The notes beneath the pieces are model-generated. The model searched no databases. It was given only the letters and a program-made list of their open reading frames with translations, and had not been told where the DNA came from. A stretch of 64,000 nt of DNA from Acetoanaerobium sticklandii (GTDB lineage Bacteria > Bacillota > Clostridia > Peptostreptococcales > Filifactoraceae). This document shows positions 17,837-26,855 of the stretch, piece after piece (position 1 is the first letter of the stretch; each line of letters starts with the position of its first letter). The stretch spans positions 2,517,501 through 2,581,500 of the forward strand of contig NC_014614.1 in assembly GCF_000196455.1 (NCBI RefSeq). Reading direction: 5' to 3'. The position numbers and the translations under genes are program-made.

Positions 17837-18667
17837 ATGAAAATAGTTGCAGATAGTAGTTGTGATTTAACCGCTGAGCTAAAAAAAGAGCTCGATGTCA
17901 CTTTAGTTCCGCTTACCATAAGAGTAGGAGAAAAAAATTTTAGGGACGACGAAACCCTAAACCTTGATGAAATGATGAGAGCTATAAAAGCTCACGATAA
18001 AGCAGCTCAATCTGCTTGCCCTTCCCCTCAGGATTTTATTGATGCCTTTGGTGAAGCTAAATCTGTATTTGTAGTAACTATGACAGCCGCTCTAAGTGGG
18101 ACTTACAATTCTGCAATGAAAGCAAAAGAATTATTCCAAGAAGAAACTGAAAACAGCTTTGTACATATTTTTAACTCAAAAGGCTCGTCAGTGAAAGAAA
18201 CTATGATAGCCGTTAAGCTAAAAGAGCTTATCGATATGAAGCTTACAGAATCAGATATAGTAGAAAAAACTGAACATTATATCGAAAACATGAAATATAT
18301 ATTCCAGCTAGGAAGTCTTGATACTATGATAAAAAACGGCAGGGTATCTAAGCTAAAAGGTATGATTGCAAATGTCCTAAATATCCGTCCTATACTATGC
18401 TCTAGTCCTGAAGGCGAAGTTGAGCTCATCGAAAATGTGAGAAGTGAGAAAAAATCTCTTCGTAGACTTGTAGAATTAATCGGAGAAATGGGCGACAATT
18501 TTGAAGATAAAATTCTGGGAATATCACATTGTTATGCCAGTGAAAAAGCAGAATATCTAAAGAAAGAAATAGAATCACGCTACCCTTTCAAAAAAGTATT
18601 TATAGTCCCTATGGCTGGGCTTAGCAGTCTTTACACGAATGAAGGCGGCATCACAATATCCTTTTAA
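17837..18667 (+). CDS. DegV family fatty-acid-binding protein
   Basis: A 276-residue DegV-fold protein. DegV proteins bind long-chain fatty acids, and in Firmicutes FakB members partner with the FakA kinase. The N-terminal VADSSCDLT, the LPLTIRVGEKNFRD-like strand-loop, the TAALSGTYNSA ligand-loop and the LIKNGRVSKLKG-like segment (here MIKNGRVSKLKG) are all recognisable. AGTGAGGTAAAA precedes the ATG. It stands alone, with a 190-bp region upstream that contains AT-rich promoter-like sequence. Length is normal. Confidence 0.9.
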   Translation: MKIVADSSCDLTAELKKELDVTLVPLTIRVGEKNFRDDETLNLDEMMRAIKAHDKAAQSACPSPQDFIDAFGEAKSVFVVTMTAALSGTYNSAMKAKELFQEETENSFVHIFNSKGSSVKETMIAVKLKELIDMKLTESDIVEKTEHYIENMKYIFQLGSLDTMIKNGRVSKLKGMIANVLNIRPILCSSPEGEVELIENVRSEKKSLRRLVELIGEMGDNFEDKILGISHCYASEKAEYLKKEIESRYPFKKVFIVPMAGLSSLYTNEGGITISF

Positions 18668-18684
18668 TTTTATAATAAATATAC

Positions 18685-18715
18685 TTGACTCTCACCTTAC
18701 GTTATCCTTTATAGT
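18685..18715 (+). promoter_or_regulatory. MerR-type promoter with 19-bp spacer
   Basis: TTGACT (18685-18690) and TATAGT (18710-18715) are separated by 19 bp, the overlong spacing that MerR-family activators correct by DNA distortion. The promoter lies directly before the MerR-TipAS gene, so autoregulation is the simplest reading. Confidence 0.75.
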
Positions 18716-18735
18716 GAAATCAAGGAGGCGATATA

Positions 18736-19464
18736 GTGCTTAAAATAAAAGAATTGTCTGAGCTTGTAGGTATAAGTGTGCGCACACTTCATCATTATGA
18801 CAGTATAGGACTTTTATGTCCTGAAAAAACTGAAGCCGGCTACAGAATATATTCTGATAAAGATATCGACTGCCTCCAGCAGATATTGTTTTTTAAAGAA
18901 TTAGGTTTTTCCCTTAAAGAAATAAAAAATATTATTTCAGATCCTAGTTTTAATAAGGAAAAAGCCTTGCTTGCTCACAAAAAAATGTTGCTTGATAAAC
19001 AAGCTCATATAAGTAAGCTAGTAGAAACAATTGATAAAACTATTAGATATCAAAAAGGAGAGATAGCAATGACAGATAAAGAAAAATTCGAGGGCTTTGA
19101 TTTTTCTCAAGGCGATTTGTACGAAAAGGAAGCTAGGGAAAAATGGGGCGATAAAGCAGTAGATGGCTCAAAAGCCAAAATTAAAGGTAACGAAGCAGAG
19201 CTAAGCGAGAAAATGAACGCTATATATAGAAATCTAGCATCTCTAAGACAGCTTCCTCCAGAGTCAAACGAAGCTCAAGCTGCAATAGAGAAGTGGTTTT
19301 ATTTTCTCAATGATATGGGTTCATACTCACTAGAGGCTTTCGAAGGACTAGGCGAAATGTATGTGGCTGATGAGAGGTTCACAAAAAATATCGATAAATT
19401 TGGAGATGGTCTTGCACTTTTTATGAGAGATGCTATGAAAATTTATTCTCATAAGAAAAAATAA
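18736..19464 (+). CDS. MerR-family regulator with TipAS drug-sensing domain
   Basis: A 242-residue protein starting at GTG 18736. Residues 1-70 are a MerR winged HTH (ELVGISVRTLHHYDSIGLLCPEK), then a coiled-coil dimerisation helix to about residue 110. A TipAS antibiotic-recognition domain begins near EKFEGFDFSQGDLYEKEAREKWGDKAV. TipA-type regulators bind thiopeptides or other drugs and activate efflux or their own gene. The promoter has the MerR-type 19-bp spacer. An internal Shine-Dalgarno (AAAAAGGAGAG) and ATG at 19069 could yield the TipAS domain alone (about 131 residues), as in Streptomyces TipAL/TipAS. No adjacent efflux gene is evident. Confidence 0.9.
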   Translation: MLKIKELSELVGISVRTLHHYDSIGLLCPEKTEAGYRIYSDKDIDCLQQILFFKELGFSLKEIKNIISDPSFNKEKALLAHKKMLLDKQAHISKLVETIDKTIRYQKGEIAMTDKEKFEGFDFSQGDLYEKEAREKWGDKAVDGSKAKIKGNEAELSEKMNAIYRNLASLRQLPPESNEAQAAIEKWFYFLNDMGSYSLEAFEGLGEMYVADERFTKNIDKFGDGLALFMRDAMKIYSHKKK

Positions 19465-19543
19465 ACCTATTAATGAAATAAAAGATTGTTAATTGTGACA
19501 GAAAGCTTTGAAATTTAAATGATATTGATTAAGCATAATTATT

Positions 19544-19579
19544 AAAGGGCAGCTATATAGCTACCCTTTAATTTTTTTG
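19544..19579 (+). terminator. Intrinsic terminator
   Basis: AAAGGG-C-AGCTATATAGCT-A-CCCTTT folds into a compact hairpin with one mismatch, followed by AATTTTTTT. It closes the TipAS transcript. Confidence 0.75.
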
Positions 19580-19631
19580 AAGTAGAATTTTAGATTCAAA
19601 AATTTAAAAATCTAAAATCTAACTGAGAGAA

Positions 19632-20972
19632 TTAATTTTTTAGCATTATTTCATTACCCTCTATTACGATTTTATTTATAGCGTTTATATCCACTGGCTC
19701 CATAAACGTCCACACATAGGTAGCTTTTGTTTTGCTAGACATATTTGATCCGCCACTTAAAAAAATCTCGCTTCCTGACTTGTCAAAAACCTTTAAATTT
19801 ACATATCCATTATTAGGATTTTTACCGTTCAGATTAAGCTCAATAGATATAGGAGAAATAAAAACAGATTCAACTATAGATTCTTCATCATCTATTTTAA
19901 TTTTTTCATCAAGCTTAATTTTCTTGTTTGTAACTTTATAATTTGCATTAAATGGTATCTTCCATACTCCTTGAGTTTTGTTTAGCTCTTTAGAATACCA
20001 GCCCGATAAATCATACTGTTTTAGCTCTTCTGGCGTAGAAATATCATATACATAATAACCATAAGAGCTATCTTGATTCGAAGCACTTTCAAAAATATTG
20101 TAGATAGGATTTATATCAGTCTGACTCGAGTCTTTACTCTGTACTTTTGGTGATAAGGTCGGTCCGAAGGATTGTCTTTGATTAATAAACCTTGTCACGA
20201 TATGGAGCTTTCCATCTACAAAATCAATATTATCTATAAATACTCCATCCAAATCCTCAAACATCTGCCTATCTAGACCTCGTGGCTGAAGCTTATGGCT
20301 AGGTATGTTATTCGCATATTCTGTCTGGTACATATCCTCTTTATTTTCATTAGCCCATTTTATTTCCTCTGAGTTGTCGACTATAGTCTGCTTGTAATTT
20401 GCAGTGCTCTCAGTATATAGCTTATATAAATCTAGCTTGCTTTTAGATAGATTATCTAAAGATACTGGATTTAGTTCTTCTATTATATTTTCGATTACTA
20501 TTTCTCCAGTTTCACCAGCAATTTTGTCATTTTCTGACATTACTACAAATAAACGAGGTTTTTTCCCAAAATCCTCATCCTCACTGTTAACAACTCTCCA
20601 CGACATACCGCTTCCACTATTTTCTACTCCAATATTTTGATTAAACCAAACGAATTTAGGTCTATTTATTTTTATTTGAAATTGTTCAAAGGCTATATTG
20701 TTTCCTTTAAACTCTCTCCCATTTGTATTTTCAAAATCAATTACAAAATAGGCATTTTTTTCATCTCCAGCCATTGAAACTAAGGTGACTTTTATACCAT
20801 TTAGCTGAGCACTGTGCTGAGGATGTGTACTGCTTTCATCCAAATACTGGCTTTTATTATCAAACAAATCCTTAAAGGCTTCATTTTTATCTAATGCATA
20901 TACAGATGTAGTAAGCACAGCCATCGTTAAAAAAACAGTTATTATTGACTTTTTATTAAAGATTTTTCTCAT
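19632..20972 (-). CDS. Exported hypothetical protein (DUF4179/DUF5643-like)
   Basis: A 446-residue protein with a Sec signal peptide (MRKIFNKKSIITVFLTMAVLTTSVYA; cleavage likely after Ala26). The mature part is rich in beta-type sequence. The segment with LNGIKVTLVSMAGDEKNAYFVIDFEN (about residues 58-83) resembles the beta-sandwich of DUF4179/DUF5643 proteins. I see no catalytic motif or second membrane segment, so it is probably secreted or wall-retained. It has a ribosome site AAAGGGGGAT before the ATG and is surrounded by unrelated genes. Family assignment is tentative; export is well supported. Confidence 0.65.
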   Translation of the reverse strand: MRKIFNKKSIITVFLTMAVLTTSVYALDKNEAFKDLFDNKSQYLDESSTHPQHSAQLNGIKVTLVSMAGDEKNAYFVIDFENTNGREFKGNNIAFEQFQIKINRPKFVWFNQNIGVENSGSGMSWRVVNSEDEDFGKKPRLFVVMSENDKIAGETGEIVIENIIEELNPVSLDNLSKSKLDLYKLYTESTANYKQTIVDNSEEIKWANENKEDMYQTEYANNIPSHKLQPRGLDRQMFEDLDGVFIDNIDFVDGKLHIVTRFINQRQSFGPTLSPKVQSKDSSQTDINPIYNIFESASNQDSSYGYYVYDISTPEELKQYDLSGWYSKELNKTQGVWKIPFNANYKVTNKKIKLDEKIKIDDEESIVESVFISPISIELNLNGKNPNNGYVNLKVFDKSGSEIFLSGGSNMSSKTKATYVWTFMEPVDINAINKIVIEGNEIMLKN

Positions 20973-21130
20973 ATTTATCCCCCTTTAGATTCATATATCT
21001 TTAAGTATAGTTTAGATTATTTGGTAATAAATTACAAAATTAAAACAAAGGATAAATTGATTATAAAGCTAGATATTAAAATGATTGAAGATTCATAAAA
21101 GTTATTGGCAATCTTACTTTATTAACAACA

Positions 21131-21168
21131 AAAAATCTCATTTCCATGTTGATAGAAATGAGATTTTT
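21131..21168 (-). terminator. Intrinsic terminator after peroxiredoxin gene
   Basis: AAAATCTCATTTC and GAAATGAGATTTTT pair around a CATGTTGATA-type loop, downstream of the minus-strand peroxiredoxin stop. Confidence 0.75.
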
Positions 21169-21208
21169 ACAAGTCAATAATCTTATTTTTAACATTTATA
21201 TTCTATGT

Positions 21209-21931
21209 TTAATCTTCGAAAGCTTCCTGAACCTTCCACTCTTTCCAAACATTTCCTACTAGGTCTGGCCCTGGCTTAAGAGTTTTCTTTCCTGGTTTCC
21301 ATCCTGATGGAGTAACTTCTGTTCCACCACTATTTCTAACATGTTGGAATGCTTTTACTTGTCTTATCAGTTCCGATACGTTTCTTCCAACTGGCGGAGT
21401 TACAACCTCAAAAGCTTGCACTATGCCATCTGGATCAATTAAAAATCTTCCTCTTGTTTCTACTCCAGCATCTTCATCATAGATTCCATAAAGTTTTCCT
21501 ATGGTTCCATCTTGGTCAGATAGCATTGGGAAAGGAATGTCTTTATTAACCATTTTAGATAGTTCTTGGTCATTCCATACTTTGTGTACAAAAACACTAT
21601 CAACACTGATAGAAAGAACTTCTACTCCTAAACCTTGAAGCTCATCATACTTTTCAGCAACTGCTGAAACTTCTGTAGCTCAGACAAATGTAAAGTCTCC
21701 TGGATAAAAGCATAGCACTAACCACTTTCCTTTATATTCAGATAAATCTACATTTGCAAACTGACCTTTATAATATGCTGGTGCACTAAAATCTGGTGCT
21801 GGTTTTCCTACTTTAATCATAGATTGTTTCTCCTCCTTTTGAATAAGTACTGTATTTTCTGGGCTTTCTTCTTTAGGTACATTTTTCTTAACCGCTGGAC
21901 GCTGGCATCCTGCTTTAAATTGTTCAGGCAT
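21209..21931 (-). CDS. Selenocysteine-containing AhpC-type peroxiredoxin
   Basis: A 240-residue thiol peroxidase with the peroxidatic Cys replaced by selenocysteine: the UGA at 21680-21682 (residue 84) lies in GDFTFV-U-ATEV, exactly where 2-Cys peroxiredoxins have FVCPTE. Both halves are in the same frame, and homology continues across the UGA. The usual resolving Cys position reads EVTPSGWKPG, so Thr replaces Cys: a one-Sec type needing an external thiol. Downstream of the UGA a 7-bp hairpin (TTTCAGC-AGTT-GCTGAAA) is a SECIS candidate. Two starts have strong ribosome sites: 21931 (GAAGGAGGG) and 21820 (AAAGGAGGAG, Met38). A GCxRP-type N-terminal extension occurs in related Sec peroxiredoxins as I recall, so I keep 21931. 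Confidence 0.92.
21653..21670 (-). promoter_or_regulatory. Putative SECIS element of the selenoprotein peroxiredoxin
   Basis: A hairpin (stem TTTCAGC/GCTGAAA, loop AGTT) starts about 10 nt after the UGA codon, the position bacterial SelB-binding SECIS elements occupy. It has a G in the apical loop. Confidence 0.55.
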
Positions 21932-22282
21932 CTAATCCCTCCTTCTCCCTTTATAAATATATAATTAAAATTATGAGCTTATTATTGAAAAACATTTATT
22001 AATACGTGATGCTGACTTCAGGTCATTAACGTAAGCAATTTCTATTTTATTTATGAAAAATTGTCTTAACTTCAATAAGTAAAATCTATAATTGTTATAA
22101 AATTTATCTATACTTAATTTTAATCCATAATTCTATAAAACTCAATACTTTTTTATAATATTTTCTTTTTTGTAATCTATACATTTTCAGTAAATTATTC
22201 TCTTTTTATAAAATTTACCCTTGCTTGTTAAAGAGAAATTTTTATGTGATAATAGAAAAAATACTAAATTCAGGAGGAAATC
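21932..22282. other. 351-bp AT-rich intergenic region between divergent peroxiredoxin and glutaredoxin-like genes
   Basis: No gene is seen here. At the right end, TTGTTA (22225-22230), a 17-bp spacer and GATAAT (22248-22253) make a plausible promoter for the glutaredoxin-like gene. At 22004-22032 a nested dyad (ACGT ... TGAC-N5-GTCA ... ACGT) could be an operator or small hairpin. No clear promoter for the peroxiredoxin gene was identified. Confidence 0.5.
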
Positions 22283-22546
22283 ATGAAGAAAATTATTGTA
22301 TTTGGAAGTAAGCATTGCCCAGATTGTCAGCCTATGCAGGATTATTTAAAGGAAAATAATATAGATTTTATATACCTTGATATCACTGAAAATATGTTCT
22401 ATCTAAAAACCTTTCTAAAGCTCAGAGATACAAGGGAAGAATTTTCTGAGATAAAAGCTAAAGGCCTGGTTGGAATTCCTTGCGTAAATATAAATGATGG
22501 AGAAGCACTTTATTTTGAAAAGCCTTCTATAGAGTCATTAGTATAA
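22283..22546 (+). CDS. Glutaredoxin-like protein
   Basis: An 87-residue thioredoxin-fold protein with an N-terminal CPDC active site (IVFGSKHCPDCQPMQDYL, residues 5-22), a DITEN strand and the cis-proline segment GIPCVNINDG near residue 72. It resembles the small glutaredoxin-related proteins of Clostridia that reduce disulfides or accompany selenoenzymes. It is divergent from the Sec-peroxiredoxin, which lacks a resolving Cys and would need an external reductant; serving it is inference. CAGGAGGAAATC precedes the ATG. The pyridoxal kinase gene follows after 31 bp. Confidence 0.8.
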   Translation: MKKIIVFGSKHCPDCQPMQDYLKENNIDFIYLDITENMFYLKTFLKLRDTREEFSEIKAKGLVGIPCVNINDGEALYFEKPSIESLV

Positions 22547-22577
22547 GAAAATTTCATGTAAGCTCAAGGAGAAAAAG

Positions 22578-23405
22578 ATGAAAAGCAAAAATATTCTACT
22601 TATTAATGACTTGCCCGGCTATGGTAAGGTAGCACTTTCAGCTATGCTCCCTATATTGTCTAAGATGGGTTATAGTCTTTATAATCTTCCTACTGCACTG
22701 GTGTCCAATACTCTTGATTATGGGAAGTTTGAAATTCTAGATACTACTTCTTATATGGAAAATACCATTACAGTTTGGAATGAATTAGGATTTCAATTTG
22801 ACTGTATCTCTACTGGATTTATTCTATCTAGTAAGCAAGTAGATATAATAACTAACTATATTAAGTCACAAAACAACCCTAATCTTCTTGTTGTCGTTGA
22901 TCCTATTATGGGTGATGATGGAAAGCTCTACAATGGAATAACTAACGAAACTGTTGTTCATATGAAAGAGCTCTCTAGCTACGCTGATATTTTGATTCCA
23001 AACTACACAGAAGCAGCTTTTATAGCAGGTTTATTTACAGATAAATCCAGCTTAACAAAATCTGAGATTAATGCTTTAATCGATAAGCTTGTATCTCAAG
23101 GTTCAAAGTCTGTAGTAATAACAAGTATTATTGAAAAAGATTCAAACAATCACTTTGTTTGTGGCTATGATGACAAATCAAAATCTTACTTTTATCTCTC
23201 TTATGACTATATTCCAGTGAGATTCCCTGGAACTGGCGATATATTTTCTGCTGTAATGATAGGAGAACTTTTAAAAGAAACCTCATTGGAACTAAGCGTT
23301 AAAAAAGCAATGGATATAGTAGCTAGGCTGATAGAAAAGAATATAGATAGCCAAGATAAGTTCAAAGGAATATTTATAGAAAAAGATTTAGACAGTATTT
23401 TATAA
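22578..23405 (+). CDS. Pyridoxamine/pyridoxal kinase (PfkB fold)
   Basis: A 275-residue ribokinase-fold vitamin B6 kinase of the PdxK/PdxY type, which phosphorylates pyridoxal, pyridoxine or pyridoxamine with ATP. The N-terminal NDLPGYGKVALSAMLPILSKMG, the DPIMGDDGKLYNG segment near residue 108, the PNYTEAAFI motif and the C-terminal FPGTGDIFSAVM anion hole with catalytic Asp (near residue 217) are all present. It shares a transcript with the upstream glutaredoxin-like gene. Which B6 vitamer is preferred cannot be told. Confidence 0.88.
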   Translation: MKSKNILLINDLPGYGKVALSAMLPILSKMGYSLYNLPTALVSNTLDYGKFEILDTTSYMENTITVWNELGFQFDCISTGFILSSKQVDIITNYIKSQNNPNLLVVVDPIMGDDGKLYNGITNETVVHMKELSSYADILIPNYTEAAFIAGLFTDKSSLTKSEINALIDKLVSQGSKSVVITSIIEKDSNNHFVCGYDDKSKSYFYLSYDYIPVRFPGTGDIFSAVMIGELLKETSLELSVKKAMDIVARLIEKNIDSQDKFKGIFIEKDLDSIL

Positions 23406-23410
23406 ATCGC

Positions 23411-23445
23411 AAAAAAATGACAGGATAGCTTCCTGTCATTTTTTG
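23411..23445. terminator. Bidirectional terminator between pyridoxal kinase gene and rbsB
   Basis: AAAAAAATGACAGGA and TCCTGTCATTTTTT pair around a TAGCT loop. A-run and T-run flanks let it end both convergent transcripts. Confidence 0.88.
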
Positions 23446-23483
23446 TATTTAAGGTGTCTTAACAATGCATTAGAAAGTATAAA

Positions 23484-24407
23484 TTATTCTGTTACTAGTT
23501 GTAAATCAACTGGAACAAAGTCTTCTACGCTTTCACCATCTAATATTTTCTTAGCAGTTTCAACGCCTAGCTCTCCGATTAATGAAGGCTGCTGAGCTAC
23601 TGTAGCACTCATTTTACCTTCTTTGACAGCTTCAACAGCATCGTCTGTAGCATCAAATCCAACAATGATTATCTCTCTTCCAGATGCTTCGATTGCTTTT
23701 TGAGCTCCTAATGCCATTTCATCATTGTGAGCAAAAACTGCATCTATTTCTGGTTGAGCTTGAAGGATGTTTTCCATAACTGATAGACCTTGAGTTCTGT
23801 CAAAATCAGCAACTTGCTTAGCAACTACTTCGATTTCAGTTCCCGCTATAGCATCGTTAAAGCCTTGTCCACGGTCTCTAGCTGCAGAAGTTCCTGCGAT
23901 TCCTTCTAATTCTACTACTTTACCTTTTCCACCAAGAAGTGAAACTATGTGCTCTCCAGCCATAACTCCACCTGCTACGTTATCAGAAGCGATATGTGAT
24001 ACAACTTCGCCTTGATTAGCTCCACGGTCAAGTGTTACTACAGGAATATTTTTGTTGTTTGCTGCGATTATAGCATTTCCTACAGCATCTGAGTCTGTCG
24101 GGTTGATTAAGATAAGAGAAACGCCTTGAGTTAATAAATCTTCAACGTTAGCAAGTTCTTGCGCTGGGTCATTTTGAGAATCAAGCACTACAAGCTCCAT
24201 ACCCATATCCTTAGCTTTTTGCTCTGCTCCTTCTTTTAATGAAACAAAGAAAGGATTGTTAAGAGTAGATACTACCAAACCAATTTTTGCTGCTCCTGCT
24301 GCTTCTTCTGCAGCTGGTTCCTCTGTTGCTGCAGGCTGACTTTGGCAAGCTGTAAGGTTAAAAACTAAAGCTGCCAGTAACACAAATGATAAAACTAACT
24401 TTTTCAT
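23484..24407 (-). CDS. rbsB: Ribose ABC transporter, substrate-binding protein
   Basis: A 307-residue periplasmic-binding-fold lipoprotein. The signal peptide ends in LVFNLTACQSQ (lipobox LTAC, lipid-modified Cys21). The mature domain begins after a Glu/Ala-rich linker with IGLVVSTLNNPFFVSLKEGA. The ribose contacts LDRGANQGEVVSHIASDN and IVGFDATDDAVEAVKEGK are typical of RbsB. It is the last gene of the rbsRKDACB set, 23 bp after rbsC. It captures ribose outside the membrane for RbsAC. Confidence 0.95.
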   Translation of the reverse strand: MKKLVLSFVLLAALVFNLTACQSQPAATEEPAAEEAAGAAKIGLVVSTLNNPFFVSLKEGAEQKAKDMGMELVVLDSQNDPAQELANVEDLLTQGVSLILINPTDSDAVGNAIIAANNKNIPVVTLDRGANQGEVVSHIASDNVAGGVMAGEHIVSLLGGKGKVVELEGIAGTSAARDRGQGFNDAIAGTEIEVVAKQVADFDRTQGLSVMENILQAQPEIDAVFAHNDEMALGAQKAIEASGREIIIVGFDATDDAVEAVKEGKMSATVAQQPSLIGELGVETAKKILDGESVEDFVPVDLQLVTE

Positions 24408-24430
24408 TGTTACCCTCCTCTTAAAATATA

Positions 24431-25363
24431 CTATTTGTTTTTTCTATCTAACAACACTGCGAGTAAAATAACGGACCCTTTAGCAAGCATTTGGAAATAC
24501 GAGCTTACATCCATTAAGTTTAACGCATTGTTTAAGACCCCTATAATAAGTGCTCCTATCATTGTTCCAACAATAGTTCCAGTTCCTCCAGCTAATGAAG
24601 TACCACCTAGTACTACTGCTGCAATAGCATCTAGCTCATATCCGCTTCCTGCTGTAGGCTGAGCCGAAGATAGTCTTGATGTTATTATGATTCCTGCAAG
24701 AGCTGCCATCATACCACTTATTGCATATACAAATATCTTAACTTTGTCTGTACTTATTCCTGATAGCTTAGTTGCTTCTTCATTACCACCTAGGGCATAT
24801 ACGTATCTTCCAATTTTCGTCTGAGTCAAAACAAATAAAGCTACTAAAAAAGTTACAATGATTACTATTATAGGAACTGGTATGCCAAGCACATACCCAT
24901 TTCCAAACCAAGCAAATAGCTTGGAATTTGCTTCAAAACCTGTGCCTATTGGCTTTCCATCAGTAAATACCAATGTAGCTCCACGTAACATGGTCATGGT
25001 TGCAAGGGTTACTATAAATGGCTGTAGCTTTCCTTTAGATATAAGCACTCCATTTAAACCTCCTGCTATTAAGCCAACAACTAGAGCTGTGGGTATTGCT
25101 ATAAGAGAGTCTACTCCACTTGCTAGCATCATAGCTGCAACTGCTCCAGAAAATCCTAAAATCGAGCCTACTGATAAATCTATTCCTCCTGTTAGTATTA
25201 CAAAGGTCATACCTGTTGCAATAACAGCATTAATTGAGGTTTGTCTTAGAATGTTGAGTATATTCGAAGTTGTCATAAATCTGCTATTTATAAATGCCAC
25301 TATAACTGAAAACACTATAAGCCCAATCAAGGACTGAAACTTAGATATATCTATTTTTTTCAT
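24431..25363 (-). CDS. rbsC: Ribose ABC transporter, permease
   Basis: A 310-residue integral membrane permease of the RbsC/BPD-transp-2 family with about ten hydrophobic helices. Conserved segments are visible: VILTGGIDLSVGSILGFSGA near residue 57, GGNEEATKLSGISTDKVKIFVYAISGMMAALAG near residue 193, and GGTSLAGGTGTIVGTMIGALIIGVLNNALNL. It forms the ribose channel with RbsA. It starts 3 bp after the rbsA stop. Confidence 0.95.
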   Translation of the reverse strand: MKKIDISKFQSLIGLIVFSVIVAFINSRFMTTSNILNILRQTSINAVIATGMTFVILTGGIDLSVGSILGFSGAVAAMMLASGVDSLIAIPTALVVGLIAGGLNGVLISKGKLQPFIVTLATMTMLRGATLVFTDGKPIGTGFEANSKLFAWFGNGYVLGIPVPIIVIIVTFLVALFVLTQTKIGRYVYALGGNEEATKLSGISTDKVKIFVYAISGMMAALAGIIITSRLSSAQPTAGSGYELDAIAAVVLGGTSLAGGTGTIVGTMIGALIIGVLNNALNLMDVSSYFQMLAKGSVILLAVLLDRKNK

Positions 25364-25366
25364 AAA

Positions 25367-26854
25367 TCACACTCCTGCTCCTATAGCTAGTCTCATAATT
25401 TCATTAGAGTTAGCTTTGTCTCTGCTGAGTACCCCAGCAATTTTACCTTCGCTCATGACTATAATTCTATCGCACACACCCAGTAGCTCAGGTATCTCAG
25501 AAGAAATCATAAGGATTCCCAGTCCATTTCTTTTAAATTCATTCATGAGTTCATAAATTTCTTTTTTTGCTCCTACATCTACTCCCCTAGTAGGCTCATC
25601 CATAATAAGTATCTTCGGCTGAGTTGATAGAGATTTCGCAATAGATACTTTCTGCTGGTTTCCTCCGCTGAGTAGCTTTACGCTCTGGTCTAAGGATGGA
25701 GTTTTTATTCTCATAGCATCCTTATAGTGAAGTACACTTTCTTTTTCTTGCTTCTTGTTTATAAGCTGACCTTTTGAAAAGCGTCCTAGAGATGAAATAG
25801 TAACATTCTTTGCAACTGACATGCCTAAAACTAGCCCTTCTTTTTTTCTATCCTCAGAAACATACACTATGCCTTGGCGTAGTGCCTGTTTTTCGTTTTT
25901 GGCTTCAAACTTGACCCCATCTAGCATAATATCTTTTATTTCACATTTGATGCTTCCATATATGGATTTTGCAAGCTCAGTTCTGCCTGCCCCCATAAGG
26001 CCTGCAACACCTAATATTTCACCTTTTTTAACTACAAAGCTAATATCAGATACAAATTCATTTTTAATATTTTTAACTTCCATCAAGGTTTCATCGCTCA
26101 GTGGAGCTATATATGGATATTGTTCTTCTAGCTTTCTTCCTACCATTTTTTCAATGAGGATGGTTTCATCCATCTCAGATACTGGCATCTCATCTATAAA
26201 CTGTCCATCTCTCAAAATAGTAATATCATCACAAATCTGAAATATCTCAGGAAGACGATGTGAAATATAAACTACGCTCTTACCTTCACTAACTAGTTCT
26301 TTTATAACTTTGAACAAACTTTCTGCCTCAGAATCTGTAAGTGCATCTGTTGGCTCGTCCATAATTATTATTTGTGCATCGAAAGATAGAGCTTTGGCTA
26401 TTTCAACCATCTGCTTTTGTCCTATGCTCAGTGAACCAACTTTGGTTTTGGGATTAATATCCATGCCTAGCTTTTCTAAGAGCCTTTTGGATTCATCATG
26501 AAGATTCTTCCATGATATTCTTCCTCCACTTGATGGATATCTTCCCATAAATATATTTTCTGCAACAGACATTTCCTCTATCAAGTTAAGCTCTTGGTGA
26601 ATTATAGCTATACCTTTTTGCATGGCATCCTTTGGGTTTGCTACTTCTAAAGGAGCATTATTATAATAAAGCTCTCCTGAAGTTTTTTTATAGACTCCTG
26701 ATAAAATCTTCATTAGAGTAGATTTTCCTGCTCCATTTTCACCCAGAAGTGCCATAACCTTTCCCTTGTAGACATTTAGATTTACATTATCCAAAGCCTT
26801 TACCCCAGGAAATTCCTTTGTTATATTTTCCATTCTCAGTATTACTTCTCTCAT
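25367..26854 (-). CDS. rbsA: Ribose ABC transporter, ATP-binding protein
   Basis: A 495-residue double ATPase. The first nucleotide-binding domain has Walker A GENGAGKST near residue 42, signature LSIGQKQM and Walker B IIIMDEPT. The second domain has a degenerate Walker A (GLMGAGRTE), an intact signature LSGGNQQK and ILIMDEPTRGVDVGAK. A degenerate C-terminal Walker A is normal for sugar-family RbsA/MglA proteins. I start at ATG 26854 (MREVILRM), because GAAGGTGA lies in front of it; the in-frame TTG at 26869 is unlikely. The gene begins 1 bp after the rbsD stop. Confidence 0.95.
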   Translation of the reverse strand: MREVILRMENITKEFPGVKALDNVNLNVYKGKVMALLGENGAGKSTLMKILSGVYKKTSGELYYNNAPLEVANPKDAMQKGIAIIHQELNLIEEMSVAENIFMGRYPSSGGRISWKNLHDESKRLLEKLGMDINPKTKVGSLSIGQKQMVEIAKALSFDAQIIIMDEPTDALTDSEAESLFKVIKELVSEGKSVVYISHRLPEIFQICDDITILRDGQFIDEMPVSEMDETILIEKMVGRKLEEQYPYIAPLSDETLMEVKNIKNEFVSDISFVVKKGEILGVAGLMGAGRTELAKSIYGSIKCEIKDIMLDGVKFEAKNEKQALRQGIVYVSEDRKKEGLVLGMSVAKNVTISSLGRFSKGQLINKKQEKESVLHYKDAMRIKTPSLDQSVKLLSGGNQQKVSIAKSLSTQPKILIMDEPTRGVDVGAKKEIYELMNEFKRNGLGILMISSEIPELLGVCDRIIVMSEGKIAGVLSRDKANSNEIMRLAIGAGV

Positions 26855-26855
26855 G

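Noticed and set aside
21932..22010. PerR box before the Sec peroxiredoxin
   Set aside because: AT-rich segments resemble TTATAATnATTATAA only by composition; no good match is seen.
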